Positions 25,267 through 37,463 of a stretch of 64,000 nucleotides of DNA are shown here, piece by piece. Below the pieces are notes generated by a model that worked only from the letters and a program-made list of their open reading frames with translations, was not told the DNA's origin and made no database searches. The DNA comes from Apricaphanius iberus. Lineage: Eukaryota; Chordata; Actinopteri; Cyprinodontiformes; Aphaniidae. A program made the translations under genes and the position numbers. Location: contig JAPXFQ010002751.1 in the NCBI GenBank assembly GCA_028564705.1, positions 155,849 to 219,848 of the forward strand, read 5' to 3'. Numbering within the stretch: position 1 is the stretch's first letter; every line of letters starts with the position of its first letter.

Positions 25267-28074
25267 CAGGGCTATTCAATTAATTTGGAACTGGGGCCAG
25301 TTCAGGAATTGGAGATCAAATAATGGGCCGGAGAACGAGTTATCATGGTAACAAATGAAAAAGAACGACTAAATATTTACGAAGTGAGAATATTCCATTT
25401 TATTATACTTCTCAGGCAAAAAGCAAATGCCCATAAATTCCCACATGGACTACTACTGCAATACCTTTTGTCCATTTTGAACATAGATCAAGACTAGCAA
25501 TCAGTAGATCAACCAGATCACAAATATTTAAAATTGTACTCAATGAAGGCAGCATGAAATCTATCTGACGAAATAAAACCAAAGTGCATTGTAAGGTACA
25601 GAAAGGAAATATAATAACATAACAGTGCATAGTATTTTATCAAGGGAATGTATTTCAAATTGCAACTGAGCAAAATCTGTGGCTTACTTTTTCCAACTGA
25701 AAACTAGACATCCAAGTGAAAAAACAAATACCAAACTGCAAAGATTCTAATCATAACAATGCAACAGTGCAGGGTACTTTATCAGGGCAAAACATTGGAA
25801 AATGCTTTCAACAACAATAACTTTGCCCATTTTAGCCCTTCTAACTTAAAAAAAAATCACCAACAGTCTCTTAGTGGACCTCACCTCACCTCTATATCCC
25901 ACTCAGTCAATCAATAAAGAAACAAAGAAATAAAATACGAGGTGAATAACAGGCCACTCCTCACTACTTGTTTGACGTCTAATGTGAGAAGTGACATTTT
26001 TTTGACTTAGCCAGAGCAGTGAAGTCGGGTGTGTATGTTGTCAGGGCAATGCGCAAGCAGTGTTGCAGATGCTGGTCAGTGAGGGAAATGCGGTTGTGTG
26101 TTTTAATAGAATTCATATGTGAGAATGATGACTCAGAAGTATATGTTGAGCCAAACATTGTCAAAAGAAAAATGGCAAGACCCCTTGAGTGTGGAAATTT
26201 CTCAGGGCTGACAACATTGGTCCAGAATTTTTCATGACCTGCCTGCTGGAATGACTGTCTTAAGTCATCTGATGACTGAATGTCAATAAGCTCCAGTTGT
26301 AACAAACCCTCATCCAATGATGGTATTAACTCCTTTCCTTTCATTGCAATGTTTTCCTCAATACTGACACAAAAAGGGTCCTTAACAAATCTCATGACTT
26401 CATTTGATATGCTAAAATCACTGAACCTGGTGGCAAAGTTTTTTTTTAGTGAGTCAGTAAAGCTTGACATCACCTAAGTAATTTGTAGGCCAGAGTTCCT
26501 TAACGTGGGGAAGTGGAGCATCTTCCCTGGACAAAGATCAACAGAGAAGAGTGAAAGTTTTCTTACAAAAGCATGAAGTTTCTCCACCAGTTCCGAAACC
26601 GTTTTATCTCTGCCCTGCAAATCCATGTTGAGGTGGTTCAAATGATGGAAAACATCACTCAAAAAGCAAACACTCGCATTAAACTCATCATTTCTCATCA
26701 AAGACAGAAACCTGTCAGCTTTTTTCAGTTTTGATGACTGGAGAAACACCAGAATCTCCTCTCTTAGTTCCCAGAATCGTTTCAATGCATTTCCTTTACT
26801 AAGCCATCTAATGTCATTGTGAATAAGCAAATCATTGTACTCAGCAGACATGTCAATTAACAGCTTACGAAAAAGACGGTGCTGTAAACTGAAAGAGCAA
26901 CGAATAAAGTTTATAATTGCCATGACAAAGTCCATGGTCTCTTTTAACTCACCACTGAGTTTGGCACACAGGAGGCTTTGGTGGGTGAGGCAGTGTAGTG
27001 ATTTCATCTGCGGAGCTGCACCTGCCATCCTTGCAGCGAGCCCATGCTCCCTGCCGACCATCGAGGGCGCACCGTCCGTCACCAGCATGTTGACGCGCCT
27101 CAAGTCCAAGTTGTGCTTTTATAAAGAATGCACTAATTTTGCTGAATAAAATCTCACCGGTCGTCTGCCCCTCGAGTGGAATCAGTCCAAGCAGATCCTC
27201 GCGGAAACATTCCCCGTCAAAAAATCACACATAAAGACACAGCTGCGCGACGTCGCTGTTATCCGTCGACTCATCCGCGGCCAGAGACATCACCTCGGCC
27301 TTCCTCAGATTGTCCAAAAGTGTCTCGAACACATCCGATGCGAGGGACTCCACTCTCCTGATATTTGACATGTCTGATATTGGAATTTGCTTGATAGAAT
27401 CAATGACACCTTTACATACTTTTTCATCTGTTACCACCTCATCTATTGCGGCCAGCATACACTCCTTGACTGTCTCTGAGTCTGTAAATGGCTTTTTCTT
27501 TTTTCCCAATATCCACGCCACTCGTAATGATGCAGCCGTTGCTCTTTCTTGATCTGAACAAGCCCGGAACAATATCTGACGTCTTTGCTGATAACACAGC
27601 ATAAACGCCGATATCTTCTGCATCCGAGCAGCAGAACCAAGTGGGAAGGTATCGTTAAAGTTAGCATGCGCTGTTGTGAAATGTCTTCTCAGATTGTACT
27701 CTTTGCACACAGAAAGACGCTCATTGCAGATTAAGCACACAGGATTCCCATCAAAGGAACTAAATACATACTTCTCTGTCCACTCCTCATTGAATTGTCT
27801 GTTCTCCAAGTCAACTTTTCTTTTCTTTAAGGTCGAGAGCGACATCCTGCTTCTTCTCAGTCAAACTTTAAAACCGCCACAAAAGGAGACTTCTGATTGG
27901 TCATTTTGGTCCCCCAAAATATATGTCCGGGAAAAACAGATATTTTATCCCGCATGTTTTCATGCAGGAGAGAATAGACAATTGGTCATAGGCATGCACA
28001 GGCACACTTGACGGCCGGTTTAAAATTATTCAGGGGCCGGACCTGGCCCCAGGGCCGCCAATTGAATAGTCCTG
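25267..28074 (-). mobile_element. hAT transposon (Charlie-like), 2.8 kb, with 8-bp TSD
   Basis: The ends are CAGGGCTATTCAATTAATTT on the left and, in reverse complement, CAGGACTATTCAATTGGCGG on the right. Both run on to GGGGCC within 35 bases. The flanks CTTCATGG (25259-25266) and CTTTATGG (28075-28082) differ at one base of eight. Length, ends and the BED/hAT transposase inside define an originally autonomous hAT element. It sits inside Tc1 C, whose sequence resumes on the other side without loss. Confidence 0.9.
25979..27845 (-). pseudogene. hAT transposase with BED finger, three lesions
   Basis: The minus-strand frame opens at 27845. Residues about 20-65 form a BED-type zinc finger (VCLICNERLSVCKEYNLRRHFTTAH). 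The N-terminal half carries VMSLAADESTDNSDVAQLCLYV, with the first catalytic-type Asp in AADES. The middle part has VNMLVTDGAPSMVGREHGL (second Asp) and HCLTHQSLLCAKL. The C-terminal part has the dimerisation motif RGLAIFLLTMFGSTYTSESSFSHMN near 26110. The family is the EPM2AIP1/GTF2IRD2-like hAT lineage. Breaks: a TGA just after LCLYV at about 27222-27224, a one-base frame change between there and 27110, and a TAG at 26474-26476. The rest reads well, so this copy died rather recently. Confidence 0.85.
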
Positions 28075-28600
28075 CTTTATGGGGTTCAGGTCAAGCCAGT
28101 TTGCTGGACAATCAAGACCAGTAATCCCATGGTCATTGAACCAGATTTTGGTACTTTTGGCTGTGAGGGCAGGTCCCAAGTCCTGCAGAAGGAAGCATGA
28201 AGTGCTCCATAATGTCCTGATAGGTGGCTGCGTTCACTTACAATGGACCATCACAGACTGTGTAAACTTCACAATGGACTTCAAGCATCTTGGATTGTGT
28301 TCTTTCCATTCTTCCTCCAGACTCTATGATGCAAAATGAGTTCCCTTTGCAGTTATTTTTTTTCTTTAGCCCAGGTAAGATGTTTCTGATGTTGCCTGTT
28401 GTTTAGGAGTGGCTTGGCAAAAGGAATAGCACATTTGAAGCCCATGTCCAGGATTTGTCTATGTGGTGGCTCTTGATGCACTAACTCCAGCATCAGTCCA
28501 CTCCTTGTGAAGGTCCCCAACACTTTTGACCTATGTGAATCATGAAGATTCGAGGATAAATTTTTTGGGGAGGTTGGGGGCGGCAGTGAGCTGCGCAAGC

Positions 28601-29899
28601 TGCTTGGCGATGAAGCGCCAAACCGCCAGAAGCTGGATTTATCAGACTGAATTTAGTGAGTGATGGTTTCAATCATTTAGCTACGTTAGCTAATAATTTT
28701 CCATCTGAGATAATCCTACTGTTAGCTAGATATTGTTACTGAAGTTAGCTTTGAGCTTGAATAGCTTACAGTAAATTACAGATGTTGGTGATTTAGGGAA
28801 TTCTCGTTATCTGGCTATAAATCAAAGTGTTGTTTATGGCAAACCAGAAATTTATAATTCATGAAATTATCTTGGGGCAGCAATTCACTTACATGAGAAA
28901 TAATATTAATTATTGAGCAAGATAATCAGTCTATCTGAAAGATGAGCCCTTTGACCGACACATTGAAACACACTCAGTATAAGAAGAAGAGAGATTTAAC
29001 TCAGTTTAAAGGATTTAATAACTAAGTTGTTCACACAAACAAGGTTTAATCTTGGCTAGTTCGGTCCCTGCTAACTGCAAAGCTAAATGGCTAAGTTACA
29101 ACGCTACGTAAACAACTGCCACGTCACCAGAGGGTGGACGAGAAGAGCGCAGGACTAGAAAAAAAAGGGAGGGGTCACTTATGGATAAGGGTGATTTACC
29201 AAAACATGCGGTCACCTCTGTAGACAAAGGAAGACCGTGTGTTGATACTGCTAGCCTGGTGGCAAACAAAAGGGTTATAAACTCAGACAAAGGCGGAATG
29301 GAATCTAATGTCCATCCTTTGCTCGTCTCTATGAAAACACGTTCGTGGAAATCAACACAGAACAAATGCAAAAATCAACACTAAACTTTGCTTACAGATA
29401 AAAAATAGAGTAAACCTTAACACAACACATAAACAGTTCATAACAAAGCATGCATGCACAATCAATCTAAATCGGCTCCAACCCAGATGTAAGAATGGAA
29501 GGACACACCGCACCCGTCCTTCAAATCAGGGAAAAGAATGTCGGATTTGTCGACAGCATTTGAAGGAGTCTTTGAATGTGGACATGCCATTTTGCGGCGC
29601 TGTGACGTAACCAGCTGACAAATCCGGCCTTCGAAGGATCCGGCCACTGGATTTGGACACAGCCTGAGTGTATTTAATATTCGTCAATTCTAGGCAGACC
29701 TAAGACAGAAAAGAAACACTGCTTACAGTGCTTCTGTCTAAACTTTGTGTAATTCATATTTCCAGGACGTTTTGATGCTATTGAGGTGAGAGAACTGACA
29801 ACAAGGCAGATGGTGAAGTGGTCCATGTCGTGACTCATATTTTTTGGGGCTACTTTATATAACAGTCTCGTATTGAATATGTTTATATAATCTTTAGTT
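28601..29899. other. non-coding, no feature recognised
   Basis: 1.3 kb with only short open frames on both strands (29096-29371 minus, 29181-29384 plus). Neither has a recognisable domain. Confidence 0.4.
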
Positions 29900-30434
29900 A
29901 GTATTCAGAAAGTAAAAGTCTGTTTTAATTAGCTTGCATGATGGTAAAGAGATGTTTGTCAGTATTGTTTATGGGGCTAAGCTTTTAAGTCGTAAAACTT
30001 TTGGCTAAAGTTTATGGCATGTTGTAAAAGCAGGATGTTTAGATAAGAAACTGGGAGAAAAGTTGTAGAGTTGGGGTGTTGCCATAAAACCATAAATCTT
30101 TATAATGAACCTTTGACCCAGAACAGAGACGACCCATCCTCTGACTCCAGGATTCTCTGACAGCAAATCATGGCTAAGACACTGTATGAAAATGTTCTGA
30201 TTGGAGAGATTAGAAACGCCTAGAGGCCCGGTTGTCTATAAAGCTGTGAAATGAAGATCAGTTAATTGTTCAGATTTCTTTAAATCTGGACCACAGAGGA
30301 AATTACGGGGGCAAGTTCCTCTGTAAAACTGCAATTTGTTAATCTGTTCAAAATAAATGTTAAACTGGAAATTGGTTCCTTGTCTCTGTTTTGAACATGC
30401 ACAGAATTACTTATGATAATTATTTAATTCAACA
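29900..30434 (+). mobile_element. solo LTR of the element at 42867-50870
   Basis: From GTATTCAGAAAGTAAAAGTC to ATTATTTAATTCAACA this follows the 5' LTR at 42867 almost base for base in order. It includes TAGAGGCCCGGTTGTCTATA, the TATA-like TCTATAAAG and the poly(A) region CAAAATAAATGTTAAAC. No internal region or second LTR is attached. The first ~35 bases of the LTR are diverged or missing, so the exact left edge and any target duplication could not be set. Confidence 0.85.
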
Positions 30435-31741
30435 TCCACCATTCAGTTCTATATTATAACCCAGCCTCTGAAGCCTTTCGTAACACAACAAAAGTACTCT
30501 GTAATGAACCCTGACGTGTTTTACATTCTTTGGATAGTATTTATTGATTCATTAAAACTTATTATAAAACGACCCATTTAAAATCACAAACACTGAGCGT
30601 CTCGTAGTTGTAGACTATGCACTCCATTCACTGACAGCCAGGGTATAATTTCTTCCTGTTGGACAATCTGCACGAGAGAAGACGACAGGGTAAAGATCCA
30701 ATAATTAATTTGGAGGTGTTTGTGTGTCATGAAAGGCTTAAGAAATAGGTTACAGTTAATACTTAAGTACCATTAACACTAATACAAACATTATTTTTGC
30801 AGAATGAGTGTGTTAGGGGAGGATGATGCAGCTCTGGTTAAACAGCTGGATGCTGGGTTGAAATACAGCTGGAACTGGTTCTGGCTAATATAACATATAA
30901 CAAAAACAAAAAAACACAAAAAAATCAGGCTCAGGATTTTTATTATTATTTTTTTTTTACTTTCATTGTTGTCTTTGCCCCCAAAAAACCTAAAACAAAA
31001 TCTTGGCTGTCGATTATGACAGAAGAATAGACAAGTTGAGTTACTACTATTCCCCCCTATTCTGGGGGAGGACCCCAAACCCCTCTTCCTCCATGACCTC
31101 CGCCCCCATCAGAGGCCATGTTGCCCCTTGCACACCCTTCCCACCTTTTTCCACCCCTGACCTGTTTTCATGTCTGAGAGTCGCTCCAGCTGGCGATTTA
31201 TTTGACAGCCACCTCTCTGAGCTTTATAATAAATGAAACCGTTTGAAAATCGGTTGAAAATTGAGCAAGTTAGAGTTATTTTAATAGTACATGTACTATT
31301 GACACCAATAGTAGACCGTAGTAAGATGGCCGCCGCGTTTAACGCCAGGCTCTAGTGTCAAACAGCGCCGACGAGTCATCTAGTGTTTATATATATATCT
31401 ATGATCTGAACCAGTGCTTTCAAATCAGGAACAAAATGGCGGATGTCTGAGAAGTTACTGCTATACCTTGTGGGTGGAGACAGTGCTCTGAGGCTGTGTG
31501 AATATTCCAATATTTCGGTTTGTGACGTAGAAAGCTGGGCAGATTTAGAACAGCTCACTCAGAGAATGAAGGCAGGAAAATTTCAGAAACCTTTATCTCA
31601 CTCAAAACAGCATGGATGTTCCCCCCCCCCCACACACAAATTTGTATGTGTTTATTTGCATCAGAGGCACACATTAACACCCCACATCCCAGAAAAAGTT
31701 TTTTTTTTTTTCCATAAAAGGGGCCCTTTATTTTATTATTA
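30435..31741. other. non-coding, no gene recognised
   Basis: Contains poly-T tracts (about 30949-30959 and 31698-31711) and a C-run (31620-31630), but no supported gene. Confidence 0.4.
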
Positions 31742-32952
31742 TTTTTTTTTTACGTGTCCTGTCTAGCAGTATGCTACTCAGAATTGGTCTGAGCACCAAG
31801 TACAAGCCCAACAGTTTTACTTTCCCAAGCAGAGTATTACAGCTTCGCTGTAGTACGCCACTTGATGTATATGTATGAAAAATCTTTATTAGTGATTACT
31901 GTGGGTTTAATTTCCTGACGTCATGGACACTAAACCGAAACAAGAAGGGAGAAAGGAAGAAGGTGAAGAAAAGAAACCGGACCAGCAGAGGCGCGGACCG
32001 ACGACACAAGACAGGGAGGCAAACAAAGAACACAAGAAAACATCCCAGTCCTCCACCTCTGCCGGACGGCAGAGAAACAGTAATACAAAACAAAAACAAC
32101 AAACTGTACAGAACCATGAGGCAGGAGATGAATGCATCCAGGGTCCCACAGAGTACAGAGGCCACAGGTGGACCAGCGCAGGGTCGATCACCCACCAAGA
32201 GAGGAACAGATGGAAGCCCCAGGGGAACACCCACCTGCCGCAATGCTGGGGCCCGAGAGATCGCAGTGACGAGCCCACGGGCTCCGCCGGAAACCGGCTA
32301 CGCCAGAAACCGGCTACGCCAGGGCGGGCCCGGATCAGGACCCGGAGGCCACGGGGACCAGGGGCACCCCGCCCCCCAGCGGGGCCCCAACCAGGGACCA
32401 GCCGACAAGGGCCCCCGCTGCCGCCGCAGGCAAGGGGGATCCGCAGCCAACCGACGGACAACATACGCCGCCGCTACCCCGGACCAATACCCATCGCCAA
32501 CAACCCAGCCCGCCCCCACACCCCACACGCCAGGGAGCCACAGCAAGAGCCACATCGCCCCTCCCCAGGCCGCGCCCAGCCGGCACCTGGACATCCAGAT
32601 CTTCCAGCTCCTGGGTCCAGATCCCGCCCCACGCAGGGCGCCAAGATCAGGGGCCCAGCCAATGCCGGACAGTCCCCCCAGATGAACCGACCAGCCAGCA
32701 GAAGTCCTGGAACCGGCAGGAGGCCTGGGCGCCAGGCACGGTCCCCACCGATCCACCGGACGGCACCAACCTACTCTACAACCCCGGCACCCCCATAAGA
32801 GGTGCCCCAGTCAATCCAAGGAGGATGTCGGCCCGAAACAGCGGCCGCCTGACACACCGGACCACCCAGGACCCGCCAGACATGCACCAGGACCGAGCCG
32901 GGCCGCAACCGGGACCCCCGGCCCCAGGAATCGAGAGCCATCATCAACCAGC
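31742..32952 (-). mobile_element. 5'-truncated L1/Tx1 LINE, GC-rich 3' tail only
   Basis: On the minus strand this ends in CTAGACAGGACACGT followed by an A-run (T-run 31742-31751 on the plus strand), the same terminus as the LINE at 39318 and the copy at 55348. The body is the GC-rich, proline/arginine-codon-like 3' region also found at 39480-40230 and 56980-57800. It breaks off at CATCATCAACCAGC, where the other copies continue. No ORF2 sequence is included. Confidence 0.85.
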
Positions 32953-33207
32953 TAAATCAACCAGTTTAACTAAAACTGAAATGATGGAATACAAGCTGCC
33001 GGCTTTACCCTGTATATTACCAACAATTACCAAAGCCGAGTCTTCTTTTATACCACTGAATATAGTAACAGTTTAATGACCTAAAGTTTTTACATTCAGG
33101 TTCTTCTGGCCAAAATATTTAGTAAAATGTTTATAGGGGCAACAAAAGTGGAGGCACCAAAATGATCTTCAATTAATATTTAAATCACAGAAATGTATGC
33201 TGCACAT

Positions 33208-33300
33208 TGTACTTCAATTCACTTTATTTACATAGCACCAGTTTACAACATGTCATCTCAAGGCACTCGACAAGAAACAAATTCAATTCAATCATTAATT
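33208..33300 (-). mobile_element. L2-type LINE 3' end
   Basis: Minus strand: AGTGCCTTGAGATGACATG, CTGGTGCTATGTAAATAAAG, TGAATTGAA. This is the terminal L2 signature, about 90 bases long. Confidence 0.75.
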
Positions 33301-35337
33301 AATTCCTATTAGTTAAAAACTTTCCACCTAAGGAAAGCCCAACAGATTGCATTGAATAAGTGACAAAGCTGTGCATTACAGTATCCTACATCTAGTAAGA
33401 CTCATCCAGCTCTCATCAGTGAAACCAATGCCATTGACCTGCATGTACCTAATGAGGAATTTAACTTTGAAAATGGGTCAATATTTGTGGAGTCAGAACA
33501 TGTTCCAGAAGGTCTCTGCAGCCCCACATGTCTCACTGTTGATCAATAAGCAAAGAACAAAACTAACAGAAGCAGACATATGATGACGACAGTTGGGTTG
33601 TTATCAGTCTGTCAATCAGTCATCATTTCATTGACCTGTCCATGACTGCAGTGAAATAACCATCATGATAAGAAGGTTAGGCCCAGACTGGATACACTGA
33701 TGTGTAATTAATGTTTTACACAAAAATATTTATATGCTGTCGCAAACTCACACTCTTCCTGGAGTACCTTGCTTCTTTTAGAAAGTATTGCAGGGATGTC
33801 CACAGGTCATTTTTCTAAATCCAGTCTGATGTCTTAGGGCCTGATTTATCAAGATTCTTAATAATGACCACAATATTTTTTTTGTTATACTTAACTATGT
33901 TCATGTCTCTTCCTTTATTTTCCCATAAAGCTCTTTGAATGACCATATCTATGACTGCTGCTATATAAATAAACTTGCATGCCTTCCCACAGTTGATCAA
34001 CCACATGAATGAATCAACACACTAAAGCTTTGTGTGAACTTAGAATCTACAACCAGAACTGCTCCCAACAAACCTAATGTTTACATCCCAGCTGTAATTT
34101 GTACTTTTTGACTCAATTTAATATTTATGCTGTTATTTGCACATCTGTCTATCAGTTTATATATATATTTTTTTTTACTTCTTGTAAATACATTTACTTT
34201 TTTAATACACAAGTACATGCTGTAAATTTTGTTTTTAAACAATCCTACTCAGTTGCAGAGTAAACCACTTCATTCTAATAACTGCACAGTACTTGATTTG
34301 TAATTTTTGTTCTTAATATACATATATTACTCCTAATTCCTTTACTTTGAGCGACTAAATGCTTTTACCTGTTACTTTGATGCTGCTATAGCTGTATTTC
34401 CCCTTTTTGGGACAGTAAAGGATTAAATTTTTGTGTGTGTTTTTAATGCTTTATTTATTTTTATTTTGAAGCACTTTGTTGTTTTCTGACCTACAAAAGG
34501 TGCTATATAAAAAACTATTTACTTACTCATGTATGTATCATCTACACTGATGATCCTATAGTGTTTATGTAAATAACTGTTAAATGTAGACTTTTTAAAT
34601 TTACATAAACATTTTTTTAAAGATTTGAATTGTTTAAACATGCCAGAGTTTGTCCAGCTTTTTCTTCAACTCTCAATTCTAAATTTCCATATTCAAAACT
34701 GATATTAGAGAGAGCAGGTAATATACTGACTGCTAAAAACATCTCGTCACATTCACAAAGTAGGGAGCACAGGACCACAGCTGTTAGGATCCAGTGGTTG
34801 TGTGTGAGGGTGTGCAGGCTGGCGGTGGATCTTTCCTTCCTCTCAGCAGGATGTGATAAACAGGTGCAGCAACCAGCTGGCTCTAATCAGTCCTCATCAA
34901 GGAGGGGTTTTCCTGTAGCTTCCTAGAATTGGAACTTTAGTTTTGTAATTTGTACATATTTAAGACTTGATAACTTATATGTTTTGTAACTTTTGACATA
35001 CATTTTGTAGCTTGTAACTTATCAGTGGCATAGGCAGACGACTTTTACTGGGGTGGCCGAAAGGGGAAACAAACTAAAGGAGGGGTGGGCAGGATAAGAA
35101 AATTTTTGAGTGATATAACACACCATCCTGCTCCCTAATATTCAACAGCAATGAGCAGGTAATGCAAATAGATTAATAATTTAAATGAATGTGTATATTA
35201 TTGGACAGATGTAAAAATGTTACATTCCTGTTTTTATTAATAATACAGGTTATGCAAACATCTTATATATTAACAATTATACAAATAGCATATTTTACAT
35301 ATTAACTATACAAACGTGCATTTATCCATCTAAAATG
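33301..35337. other. non-coding, no feature recognised
   Basis: 2 kb of AT-rich sequence. The longest frames (33371-33583 and 34630-34926 plus) have no recognisable domain. Confidence 0.4.
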
Positions 35338-35347
35338 GATTCGACTA

Positions 35348-35721
35348 TCCATCCATCCATCCATCTTCTTAACCGCTTATCCAATTCAGGGTCACGGGGC
35401 AGCTGGAGCCTATCCCAGCAATTATCAGGCGTTAGGCAGGGTACACTCTGAACAGGACACCAGTCTGTTGCAGGGCCAACACAGAGAGACAGACAACCAT
35501 TCACACTCACATTCATTCCTAGGGACAATTTAGAGTGATCAATTCACCTATCATGCATGTTTTTGGACTGTGGGAGGAAGCCGGAGTACCCGGAGAGAAC
35601 CCACGCATACACGGGGAGAACATGCAAACTCCATGCAGAAAGACCCTGGGCCGGGATACGAACCCACGACCTTCTTGCTGCAAGGCAACAGCGCTAACCA
35701 CTGCGCCACCGTGCAGCCTTA
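35348..35721 (-). mobile_element. complete tRNA-derived SINE with 10-bp TSD
   Basis: The minus strand starts GGCTGCACGGTGGCGCAGTGG, where TGGCGCAGTGG fits a pol III A box. GGTTCGTATCC about 40 bases later fits the B box. The body contains GCATGTTCTCCCCGTG and CTCCGGCTTCCTCCCACAG and the element ends in (ATGG)n. Flanks: GATTCGACTA at 35338-35347 and 35722-35731, identical over 10 bases. The family is a very common teleost SINE (V-SINE-like, name from memory). A tRNA reading is excluded because the 3' half of the cloverleaf is replaced by SINE body. Confidence 0.9.
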
Positions 35722-35977
35722 GATTCGACTAATTTCCGCAAATATTCAACAGCATTCAAATACAACTTGCTCTTGCAAAAACATATTTCAATATATCTTT
35801 AACATCTGAAGGATAACACATGACGTGTAGATCCATCAGATCTGGGGTGACCCCACTCAGAATCGCCATTGTATCTTATGCCTTGTAAGTTGCACACATT
35901 TTAGAAATACAAGTTTCAATGTATAAATTACAAACTCAATTTTTAGGCCTGAGCAGCAAAAGCGCTGTGAAGACCCA

Positions 35978-36160
35978 GGGGTGTCAAACTCATTTCCGTT
36001 TTGGGCTACATCTAGATCATGAATGTCCTTAAAGGGCCGGTTGTGGCAAAAAGTGTTGATAGGTAAAAGTATTTAAACGAGGGGTGGTACATTCTTCTCA
36101 GGCAGACAGAGCAATTCTGTAGTACAGTACAGCTATAATATTACCCTAAATCGATATGTA
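35978..36160. mobile_element. hAT-type MITE left end, partial
   Basis: CAGGGGTGTCAAACTCATTT at 35978 is the familiar terminus of a family of teleost hAT elements, followed by GGGCCGG about 60 bases on. No right end was found. Confidence 0.5.
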
Positions 36161-36461
36161 AGTTCAATAAATGAGATATACTACCTATTTGAAATGTGCC
36201 ACTCATGACATCTCCGAACTTAATGCCTTGAAATTAGCTGCTTGTCCCTTTAAGAGCCTCGGACATTCCCCCTTCGAAAAGCTGTCTCCAACGTCACGAC
36301 AACATTCTCGGAGCACTATCTCCATCAAGCCAAGCATGTGGAGCGCGGCTGCCGGTGGACCCTAATCTCTGAGCTGATTGTATTACATGTTCGGCCTGGC
36401 CTCAGGCGGAGCTGGGAGCGCTACAGTGGAGAATTTGTGGGTATCCATAAACACCGGCCCC

Positions 36462-37463
36462 TCCCTGCGTCTGCAGGCCCAGTTTGAGGAGCTGGTGTCC
36501 CACGTAGGTCCAAGCATCGCCCGCCGAGACACCAACTACTAAGCTAAGCAGCTGTCCATTCAATTCAATTCAGTTTATTTTTATAGCGCCATTTCACAAC
36601 AAATGTCCTCTCAAGGCACTTTACAAGAAGAGTTATTAGAATACAATGTTTAATCTAGGAATTAAAGAACCACAGAAGACTTCTCAGCAATCCCTCACAC
36701 TGAGCAAGCATGAAGCGACAGTGGAGAGGAAAAACTCCCTTTTAACAGGAAGAAACCTCCAGCAGAACCAGGCTCAGCATAAGCGGTCATCTGCAGAGAC
36801 CGTCTGGGGTTTTGATTAAGGCAGCAGAGACACAGAAAGAGCAACAGAACTGATGTAGAAGCAGAAGTTGGTAGCAGGACCTGGAGAAAATTCCTCCACT
36901 GGAATGCCATCTTAGTCAGGGTTGTCAAGCAGGGCGGGTCAGGAGCACCTACTGTAGGAAGAGAAAACAGGTTAGCGCTTGAATTGACAGCTCATCATGC
37001 AGTTGGGGAGAAGTAGGAGAGAAAGTAGGAACTGACTCTAATAATGTCCTCCAACAGCCTAAAGCAGCATAGCTACTAACACACTCTACCCGGCTTACAT
37101 TAATCTATCTCTACTTAGCTACTCTACCTCTTCCTATCTCTTCCTAGCTTTTGACACTCTACCTGACTACTAACATTAACCTGTCTCCTCCTAGTTACCT
37201 GTCTAACCTGTCTCTAACTGTAAGCTTTGTCAAAGAAGAAAGTTTTAAGCCTAGTTTTAAAGATAGACAAGCTGTCTGCTTCACGATCTGTCTGTGGTTA
37301 GTGAAAGTGAACAATATTGTATGTGAGCGGTGCGGGATGTGCTGTGGTGGAGAGAGGCCTGGGTCGAGTTTACTCCTCCAGAGAGGCTGTCTGGGTGAGG
37401 AAGCTGTTCATGGCTCACTTCTCGGAGGAGAGAGCGGTGCTTATGGCAGCCACCTCTTTATAA
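36462..37463 (+). pseudogene. PIF/Harbinger transposase fragments split by an L2 tail
   Basis: Two short plus-strand pieces resemble the two ends of a Harbinger nuclease. At 36462-36541 the frame reads SLRLQAQFEELVSHVGPSIA followed by RRDTNY, close to the N-terminal block before the catalytic core. At about 37350-37460 it reads VYSSREAVWVRKLFMAHF, then EERAV, close to the usual C-terminal end. The catalytic DDE core is missing. The L2 tail at 36556-37286 lies between the two pieces. Recognition is by eye over short blocks, so it is tentative. Confidence 0.4.
36556..37286 (-). mobile_element. L2 LINE, C-terminal codons and 3' UTR
   Basis: On the minus strand it begins at the end of the ORF2 C-terminus (a CATGAAGCAGACAACTTGTC-like block, then CTTTAAAACTAGGCTTAAAAC and TTGACAAAGCTTACAGTTAG). 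It runs through a 600-base 3' UTR (AACTGCATGATGAGCTGTCA, AGGTGCTCCTGACCCGCCCT, GGTTTCTTCCTGTTAAAAGG) and ends with GGCGCTATAAAAATAAACTG and AATTGAATTGAA. It is the same subfamily as the L2 at 38538-52378. Confidence 0.85.

Larger units (their letters stand above)
23046..28600 (-). mobile_element. Tc1-like transposon C, split by a LINE, a SINE and a hAT element
   Basis: Three separated pieces are collinear parts of one minus-strand Tc1 element. Piece 1, 23046-23134, has the subterminal CACTTATTTCAGTAATTTAAC. Piece 2, 24906-25266, includes TTTGATGATTATGCC and GGTTTGGGCCCTTTTCATCA. Piece 3, 28083-28600, includes GGGGTTCAGGTCAAGCCAGT and the transposase stretch HRQILDMGFKCAIPFAKPLL...HLTWAKEKK (28370-28520). 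I recognise all three from a very common teleost Tc1 family. The gaps are exactly filled by other elements: a LINE with a SINE at 23135-24905 and a hAT at 25267-28074. About 900 bases of Tc1 remain, heavily mutated. Confidence 0.75.

Noticed and set aside
29096..29384. Overlapping frames on both strands (91 and 67 codons)
   Set aside because: No recognisable protein and no splice context.
31923..32798. 291-codon Pro/Arg-rich frame
   Set aside because: It lies antisense to the GC-rich 3' region of an L1/Tx1 LINE, overlaps other long frames on both strands, and frame integrity is not kept between the copies.
35640..35718. tRNA-like head with A and B boxes
   Set aside because: Part of a SINE; the 3' half of a tRNA is missing, so not a tRNA gene. 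The same applies to the head near 59150-59214.
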